Part shown: positions 6,692-11,609 of the stretch, one piece after another
How positions within the stretch are numbered: the stretch's first letter is position 1
Layout of the letters: each line of letters starts with the position of its first letter
Origin: Deltaproteobacteria bacterium
GTDB taxonomy: Bacteria; Desulfobacterota; Desulfobulbia; Desulfobulbales; VMSU01
DNA length: 11,609 bases
Assembly: GCA_024274995.1 (NCBI GenBank)
Contig: JAJSAA010000241.1
Span: 1 to 11,609, forward strand
Direction: 5' to 3'
Made by a program: the position numbers and the translations under genes
Notes under the pieces: generated by a model
What the model saw: only the letters and a program-made list of their open reading frames with translations
The model's database searches: none
Told to the model about the DNA's origin: nothing

Positions 6692-8286
6692 GCTTCCTCC
6701 ACGGGGTTTTCAGGCGATTCGCAACGCCGGATGGTAAGTGCAGGGGCAGACCCGTGTGGGTGCCCTATGGTCAGCTGGTTTTTTTTATCCTGTTTCCGAG
6801 CCCCTAAATTGCATAAGATGAAAATGCTGGCCTGATCCGGGTTACCGGTTATGGGCAGATGAAGATCAGTCTGAAAATCAGTAATTGCCTGTAGCAGTCT
6901 CCGACCGACAATACCATCCATTACTCCTGAATAATAACCTTGTCGGGCCAGGAGATGCTGGAGCTGAAGAATTTGCGGCCCTTCAGAATGCCAATGGAAC
7001 TCATCAATGCTGATGGTTGGTTTCCAAAAACAGATAAAATAAGTTTTATTTTTGCCAACTATCCGCAACAAATCAAGTTTTTTGTTAAATTCAGGGGGAA
7101 TAACCGGGAATTTAACCATTTGCAAACCGGTGGTTACGTATATTTCCTTCTTTAATTGCTCGACTTTCCCCTGTACCAGTCCTTCCCAGAAACGCTGGCT
7201 ATACTCCTGCAGCCCATAGCCCTGTAGAAAAGTTGATACTGCCCTGGGTATATCAGGTGTGGTTAGCTTGAGGCGGCATAGTGTTGCAGGGACTGGTTGG
7301 GGACGGGCAGACGGCAATGACGGTGAATACACGTTGACACTGACGGCCTTAAAAATTGCCGGCATCTTATAGAGACCATTCAAGCTCACAACCGCAAAAA
7401 GCACCATGGCGGCGACAGCCGGAACCAGCCATGCCATCCTGAACCGCCCTGAAGCAGACAAGTTGCAATCCCGGGCCGCAATACGCACCATTTGGCGGCT
7501 CAACTTTTTATCCTGTTTAGAATAGGCAAGATAAAGGCAGCGATCCATAAGAATATTTATTTGTCGTAAATTACCTTTGGTGATTTTAAAAATAGCTTTC
7601 AGCCCTCCAACTGAGGTACAAAAACTGCCCGGCCCAGCGGCAGCAAGCTTAAAATCAATATATTTTTGCAGCCCCCGGCAGGAAAGAGTCGTCACCTCAC
7701 GTTGAATGACAATTCTCGATTTTAACTGGCGCATGTTGTCACAATTCAGCTTAGTCAGTAATTCCGGCTGACCGACGAGGAGAATCTGTACCAGTTTATC
7801 CCTGTTGCTCTCCAGGTTGGAAATCATTCTGACGACTTCCAGGCTATCCCAAGTCAGATTTTGGGCATCGTCAATAATAATAGCACAATTATTCCCCAGC
7901 TCATTTTCCCGCAGGACAAAACCGTTCAGATGATCCAGCTCATTATCCAAGTCGTCTTCCTGCGACTCACCAATGCCAAAATCTTTGTTTATCTGCCTGA
8001 TGATCCCCTGTTTGGAGAGCAGGGAGTGAAAGACCAGGGAGGTTCTGACCCCCTCCGCAGTAAGAGTCTGTAAAATTTTTCGGCTGATGGTGGTCTTGCC
8101 AACCCCCACTTCCCCGGTGAGAACAAAAAAGCCCTTACGGCTGATAATGCCGTGGACAAGTTCAGTAATAACGGCCTCAATAGTTGAGGACACAAAAAAA
8201 TCATCTGCATCCGGGGTAACCGGAAACGGATTGCTGCGCAGTCCCAGAAATTCAAGATAGGGAATGTCAAAATTGCTCTGACTCAT
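6688..8286 (-). CDS. mshM: MshM/ExeA-like AAA ATPase with peptidoglycan-binding domain
   Basis: This membrane-anchored ATPase is predicted to help place or assemble the secretin through the cell wall. Residues 1-270 form the ExeA-type AAA domain: YLEFLGLRSNPFPVTPD near the start, Walker A GEVGVGKT at 58-65, and Walker B AIIIDDAQNL ending near 144. A single membrane helix lies at about 284-302, so the C-terminal half is periplasmic. Residues about 435-491 form a PG_binding_1 domain (LQHLLARQGYYSGVMDGIVG is its core). Plain MshM proteins stop near 280-300 residues, whereas this 532-residue architecture is that of GspA/ExeA. Its start overlaps the previous stop by 4 bases. Together with the preceding TPR protein it resembles the ExeAB pair that inserts the type II secretin. 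About 140 residues between helix and PG domain are not assigned. Confidence 0.85.
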   Translation of the reverse strand: MSQSNFDIPYLEFLGLRSNPFPVTPDADDFFVSSTIEAVITELVHGIISRKGFFVLTGEVGVGKTTISRKILQTLTAEGVRTSLVFHSLLSKQGIIRQINKDFGIGESQEDDLDNELDHLNGFVLRENELGNNCAIIIDDAQNLTWDSLEVVRMISNLESNRDKLVQILLVGQPELLTKLNCDNMRQLKSRIVIQREVTTLSCRGLQKYIDFKLAAAGPGSFCTSVGGLKAIFKITKGNLRQINILMDRCLYLAYSKQDKKLSRQMVRIAARDCNLSASGRFRMAWLVPAVAAMVLFAVVSLNGLYKMPAIFKAVSVNVYSPSLPSARPQPVPATLCRLKLTTPDIPRAVSTFLQGYGLQEYSQRFWEGLVQGKVEQLKKEIYVTTGLQMVKFPVIPPEFNKKLDLLRIVGKNKTYFICFWKPTISIDEFHWHSEGPQILQLQHLLARQGYYSGVMDGIVGRRLLQAITDFQTDLHLPITGNPDQASIFILCNLGARKQDKKNQLTIGHPHGSAPALTIRRCESPENPVEEA

Positions 8287-8774
8287 AATTGCAATATCCC
8301 TATGTAAGTTCCTTTGCTTTTCCCTTGAATGGCCTGAAAACTACCGGCATGGATATTTTCTGTCCCATCAATATGTTTATCAATACGCCGCATGGTCTGT
8401 TTTCTCAGCCCGTATATTATCATTCTCGTTGGTTCGACGACCAAAAAAATTTTCTCTACCGGCTGATTTATTTTTTTCAAGAGGTAGGTATAGGAATGCT
8501 TAGTCTTAGTCACGGGCAAGGTTATAGAAGCCAAAGCTGCTAGCTGCTCTATCCTGTTCATCCCAGCCACCAGCTGGTGATTTTTCATGGGCGGCAACTC
8601 AGGTACTCTTTCTTCCAGATTACGAGCCACCTGCTGCCAGCCCACCACAAACCGGCTGATAAAAATTTGATCCAGGGTTAGATTAATAAGCTTGCCGCCT
8701 GCCCAGACTGGAATAAAAATAAAGGCAGTATAAAAACATATATAGAAAATTCTCTTGGTTAGCTTTGCCCACAT
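8283..8774 (-). CDS. Unrecognised single-pass membrane protein of the pilus operon
   Basis: I do not recognise this 163-residue protein. It has a short basic start (MWAKLTKR) followed by one hydrophobic helix at about 8-27, so it is most likely a bitopic inner-membrane protein with a periplasmic body, or an exported one. The body is basic and mixed alpha/beta in character, without cysteines or known motifs. It is firmly part of the operon: its ATG shares one base with the stop of the TPR gene before it, and its TGA overlaps the ATPase start by 4 bases. By position and topology it could play the part of a small alignment protein such as MshK or PilP, linking secretin and inner-membrane complex, but no sequence motif supports that. 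Confidence 0.7.
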   Translation of the reverse strand: MWAKLTKRIFYICFYTAFIFIPVWAGGKLINLTLDQIFISRFVVGWQQVARNLEERVPELPPMKNHQLVAGMNRIEQLAALASITLPVTKTKHSYTYLLKKINQPVEKIFLVVEPTRMIIYGLRKQTMRRIDKHIDGTENIHAGSFQAIQGKSKGTYIGILQL

Positions 8775-9955
8775 CAGGGGTCTAATTGCTGTTTAAAATG
8801 AAGCAGGGTCTGATTATCCGGATAATAGTCCAGAAGCTGTGTTGTCCTCCGCCGGGCAGCCTTCATATCACCTTCTTTAACTAAAACGACAATCATATTC
8901 AGCCCGGCCTCGAGGTCAGTCGCATCTCTCCGGAGAATAGAATTCAGAATTTCCCGGGCCCTGGCAGGCTCTTTTTTCTGTAAATAGAGAAAGGCCCGTA
9001 AATTTTTGATATAGGTTGCCTCAGGGCCTAACAGATGCCCGAGCTGGCTGATAACCTTACCGGCAACGGTATAGTTATGATTGGCTACGGCGGCCTGAAA
9101 TGCCTGAGCCAAATCTTTAATATGCTGTTGTGAAATTATCTGGTCAGAGGAATGTGGAATATCTTTTCCCCGCCCGGCCGATGCCTGGACAGACCGGGGA
9201 GAGGCTTTAATCGTCCCCAATACAGAGACCAGCTGGGAGACAGCGGCCGCATCCCCGGCAGGTCTTATTAACGGACTTTCATGATTAGTCGTACCCGGTC
9301 TGCCGGCCAGCATGTTACTTTTATTCAAGAGCGGAATTATCTGCTTTCCGATAGTTGGTTTATCTGCCGCCGACCGCATTTGTTGACTGTGGGCCGTTGC
9401 AGATTTCGGCTCAGTCTCTACGTTCTGCTCAATTGCAGGTTTTGGCATTTTAAAATTAGTCAGAGAGGGGGCAGAGTGGGTAAACGGGTTGTCGTTAGTG
9501 CTTACAGGCCCAGCATTTACCTTATGGGTTATTGAAAGAGCCGATGGCTCTGCCGGTATTTGACCTGGCGCGATACGAGAGACAACAATATTACCACCGG
9601 CCTTAGCTGGCTGCCCCCCCCCTGCCGGGGCAGGAGATGAGACCGGGGCTTTAATTAGCTGCCGTTTTGTCTCAACATTGAGGGACGTGGAAGCGGCGGA
9701 ACTCCGCGATGTTTTCGGCAGGGCGCTCTCCGCTGTTCGATTGGCTGCAATTTCATCGTAGTATATGTATGCAAGGGCACCGCCCATAAAGGCAATTAAT
9801 ACGGTTAGGATAACAGCACTAACAAAAATATGACGGGTTAATAGTTTATTAAACACCAAGACGTTACCCTTGCCAGGAGAAGAAGTCAGGTATACCGTCT
9901 CATCAGGCTCTTTCGCCTGCTTGATTTTTTTAAGGGCATCGTAGATAACACTCAT
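8774..9955 (-). CDS. mshN: MshN/GspB-like inner-membrane TPR protein
   Basis: This is an accessory protein of pilus or secretin assembly, 393 residues. The N-terminus MSVIYDALKKIKQAKEP matches the short cytoplasmic motif shared by MshN and GspB/ExeB proteins. A membrane helix follows at about 42-65, then a long Ala/Pro/Ser-rich periplasmic linker (about 70-260), and finally a helical TPR-like region (about 285-390) with repeats such as KKEPARAREILNSIL and GDMKAARRRTTQLLDYYPDN. The TPR end favours MshN; the neighbour with an ExeA architecture would equally suit GspB. The start ATG overlaps the secretin stop by 4 bases. The product probably pairs with the following AAA ATPase at the inner membrane. 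The symbol is given by position and layout rather than close sequence match. Confidence 0.72.
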   Translation of the reverse strand: MSVIYDALKKIKQAKEPDETVYLTSSPGKGNVLVFNKLLTRHIFVSAVILTVLIAFMGGALAYIYYDEIAANRTAESALPKTSRSSAASTSLNVETKRQLIKAPVSSPAPAGGGQPAKAGGNIVVSRIAPGQIPAEPSALSITHKVNAGPVSTNDNPFTHSAPSLTNFKMPKPAIEQNVETEPKSATAHSQQMRSAADKPTIGKQIIPLLNKSNMLAGRPGTTNHESPLIRPAGDAAAVSQLVSVLGTIKASPRSVQASAGRGKDIPHSSDQIISQQHIKDLAQAFQAAVANHNYTVAGKVISQLGHLLGPEATYIKNLRAFLYLQKKEPARAREILNSILRRDATDLEAGLNMIVVLVKEGDMKAARRRTTQLLDYYPDNQTLLHFKQQLDP

Positions 9956-11505
9956 AAGATAGTGACCTTCAGAATAATAACCAGTTCAGTATTATCAGAG
10001 AGCTTAAAATCATTACGCACCAATTGACCAAGAATGGGGATTCTCGCCAGCAGGGGCACTCCCTGAGAGATGTCACTCTTCCGCCGGTCAATGAGGCCGC
10101 CGAGGACAACGGTATCCCCGCTATGCATGCCGATTACCGTGCTCAACTCCTTTACATCCACCTTGGGCAGGGTAACGTTGACTCCATTGCCGACATTAAT
10201 GAGATCCAGACTTTTTTCCTCCACATCACTCTTAATGGGATTGACCTGCAGAACAAGGCGGTTGTTATTCTCAATGAATGGAATGACTCCCAGAATAAGG
10301 CCGTCAAAAACCGATGAGGTTTCGATATCTGTAGAACTTGTCCCATCGGTGCCCCCGGAGGTAACGGTAAGATTCTTGATATAGGTATTGGAGGTGCCCA
10401 CACTTATCAGGGCCGGTTGATCATGCTTGACCCGGATAGTAGGGTTAGAGACCACCTGGGTATGGCCATAGGTACGGAGGGCATGAATAACGGCGTTAAA
10501 TTGATTAGTGGGAATACCAGCGGCCTGATTCAGCACCAGGCCGGTTTTCAGATTCCAGGACAGAGAATCAACCAATGAGGTGGATTTGGCAAGGGAACTG
10601 CGCAAGCTGTTCCAATCAATACCGAATTGATAATTGTCCCGTAACTGCACCTCAATAATCTGAGCCTCAATGAGAATCTGGCGGCTCATCATCTCCTTGA
10701 TCTGGGTAACAATCTTGCTGATAGCCCGAATGGTATTGATGGTATCCCGCACATAGAGAGTACCGGTCATACTGTTCAACGAATAATGGCCATTAGGGGT
10801 CATGGACTTTCTGACCATGGCCTCCATCTGCTTATAGGGGTTTGTCTCCTTGCCGCCTTTACCGTTAATGGCAAAACTGCCGGTGAGCCCCCCTACATTT
10901 ACGGAATCACTACCGCCGCCTCCAAGGACATTGCCACCCACCTTATAGGTGACGGCAGTCGAGGTATCGAGAAAATTGAGCTTGAAAAGTCGTTCAACAA
11001 CTCCCCTAACATGGATAAGATTATGGTTGATAGTGTAGGCAAGACCGGCCGACTGGAGTATTTTATCAAGAATCACCGAGGCGGGGGCCTTCTCAAAATT
11101 GACCGTAACCAGTTTATTACTCATATCAATATCAGGATCAATAAGCAGATTCATGTGGACATTTTTAGCGAGAGAAAAAAGAACGAACTCTAATTTCTCA
11201 TTAATCGCGGCAAGTGACACAAGATGGCCGTCCAAAGGGTTGTAGATCGGTGCGACGGGTTCAATATCAATTTTTTCCGGGCTGATCTTTTCAAGGCCTT
11301 GTATTCTCTTTTGATCATAATCGAGCCGCCGGGCCTCTTTCGCGGCCATCTTGGGAATCTCACCCGGTTCGGGATTACCGGCAGCGGTTAAATCCGGTAT
11401 AGTGCGCATATTGTTAGAACAGCCGGCAGTCAAGCTGAAGAACAGCATAAACAGGAGACAGACAATCCAGATGATTGGCCTGAAGGTGAATAGTGTGGAT
11501 ATCAT
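9952..11505 (-). CDS. mshL: MshL-like secretin lipoprotein, outer-membrane pilus channel
   Basis: This is the outer-membrane channel for an MSHA-type pilus, 517 residues from the chosen start. The ATG at 11505 begins a lipoprotein signal (hydrophobic 10-27, lipobox LTAGC with C29); starting instead at the in-frame GTG at 11565 would put 20 odd residues before the signal. An STN-like domain lies at about 98-150 and a secretin N domain at about 170-270, with a glycine-rich loop at about 190-218. The secretin core runs from about 275 to the end, with RQILIEAQIIEVQLRDNYQF, VVSNPTIRVKHDQPALISVG (351-370) and VPLLARIPILGQLVRND (483-499). Its stop overlaps the next gene by 4 bases. It is the family's usual length and shows no defects. 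Confidence 0.9.
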   Translation of the reverse strand: MISTLFTFRPIIWIVCLLFMLFFSLTAGCSNNMRTIPDLTAAGNPEPGEIPKMAAKEARRLDYDQKRIQGLEKISPEKIDIEPVAPIYNPLDGHLVSLAAINEKLEFVLFSLAKNVHMNLLIDPDIDMSNKLVTVNFEKAPASVILDKILQSAGLAYTINHNLIHVRGVVERLFKLNFLDTSTAVTYKVGGNVLGGGGSDSVNVGGLTGSFAINGKGGKETNPYKQMEAMVRKSMTPNGHYSLNSMTGTLYVRDTINTIRAISKIVTQIKEMMSRQILIEAQIIEVQLRDNYQFGIDWNSLRSSLAKSTSLVDSLSWNLKTGLVLNQAAGIPTNQFNAVIHALRTYGHTQVVSNPTIRVKHDQPALISVGTSNTYIKNLTVTSGGTDGTSSTDIETSSVFDGLILGVIPFIENNNRLVLQVNPIKSDVEEKSLDLINVGNGVNVTLPKVDVKELSTVIGMHSGDTVVLGGLIDRRKSDISQGVPLLARIPILGQLVRNDFKLSDNTELVIILKVTIL

Positions 11506-11516
11506 TCTTTGTAAGA

Positions 11517-11521
11517 CCTCT
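11517..11521 (-). promoter_or_regulatory. Ribosome binding site that favours the mshL start at 11505
   Basis: AGAGG on the minus strand directly follows the TAG of the upstream frame and lies 11 bases before the ATG at 11505. The spacing is slightly long. Together with the lipoprotein signal it supports this start over the GTG at 11565. Confidence 0.5.
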
Positions 11522-11608
11522 CTATTTGTCGGGCTGGGAACTTTGCTGATTGTCAGGACGCACACGATTGTTGTCGTACCGCTGCCGCCGGACTGGTACC
11601 CATTGCGA
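11522..11608 (-). CDS. C-terminal tail of an upstream operon gene, cut by window edge
   Basis: A frame open from the right edge ends at the TAG at 11524-11522, 16 bases before the mshL ATG. The last 28 codons give a polar Gln/Arg/Asp-rich tail (QWVPVRRQRYDNNR, then a Ser/Pro/Gln-rich end), like the disordered ends of small pilus alignment proteins. In MSHA operons mshK or mshJ usually precedes mshL, so this may be one of them, but there is too little to identify it. Another frame is also open here, so the call is tentative. Confidence 0.4.
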   Translation of the reverse strand, partial: SQWVPVRRQRYDNNRVRPDNQQSSQPDK

Positions 11609-11609
11609 A

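Noticed and set aside
10786..11193. 135-codon plus-strand open frame opposite the secretin
   Set aside because: It lies wholly antisense to well-conserved secretin coding sequence and shows no family resemblance or ribosome binding site.
11506..11565. Longer secretin starting at the GTG at 11565
   Set aside because: It would place 20 residues ahead of a good lipoprotein signal and overlap the tail of the upstream frame; the ATG at 11505 has a ribosome binding site.

Overview
This 11.6 kb window is about 45% GC by eye and coded almost entirely on the minus strand. It looks like a chromosomal piece of a Gram-negative, anaerobe-like bacterium, most likely a member of Desulfobacterota (former deltaproteobacteria). 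The reasons are an MSHA-type pilus/secretion operon with an outer-membrane secretin, a V/A-type ATP synthase subunit, a pyruvate:ferredoxin oxidoreductase remnant and a tandem HD-GYP protein. No rRNA, tRNA, CRISPR or transposase gene was seen. The taxonomic guess is inference.

Right-hand part, 11609 down to 3777: a tightly packed minus-strand operon. In transcription order it holds the tail of an unidentified gene, an MshL-like secretin lipoprotein, an MshN/GspB-like inner-membrane TPR protein, an unrecognised 163-residue single-pass membrane protein, an MshM/ExeA-like AAA ATPase with a C-terminal peptidoglycan-binding domain, the MshE assembly ATPase and the MshG platform protein. Stop and start codons overlap by 4, 1, 4 and 4 bases between successive genes from mshL to mshE, and mshE and mshG are 5 bases apart, so the set is surely co-transcribed. 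Pilins and the prepilin peptidase are not in the window.

Middle, 3776 down to 2381: a tandem universal stress protein gene flanked on both sides by non-coding inverted-repeat elements (3582-3735 and 2465-2574) that look like small non-autonomous repeats or structured intergenic elements.

Left-hand part, 2380 down to 1: a decayed region. A two-domain HD-GYP (c-di-GMP phosphodiesterase-type) gene is broken by one in-frame amber codon inside its second, catalytic-looking domain. Next comes a roughly 200-base plus-strand scrap of a pyruvate:ferredoxin oxidoreductase gene carrying an internal deletion and frameshift. It abuts the 5'-less remnant of a minus-strand gene whose tail resembles the C-lobe of a Ser/Thr protein kinase. 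That remnant ends 10 bases before an apparently intact V-type ATP synthase subunit E gene, which runs off the left edge.

The most interesting functional link is c-di-GMP. The N-terminus of MshE carries the two 24-residue MshEN repeats with exact 5-residue spacing, so the pilus motor is probably c-di-GMP controlled, and the nearest gene that could degrade c-di-GMP is the amber-interrupted HD-GYP gene. I found no convincing wholly new system. The best leads are this possibly lost or recoded HD-GYP gene, the two inverted-repeat elements and the unrecognised operon member.
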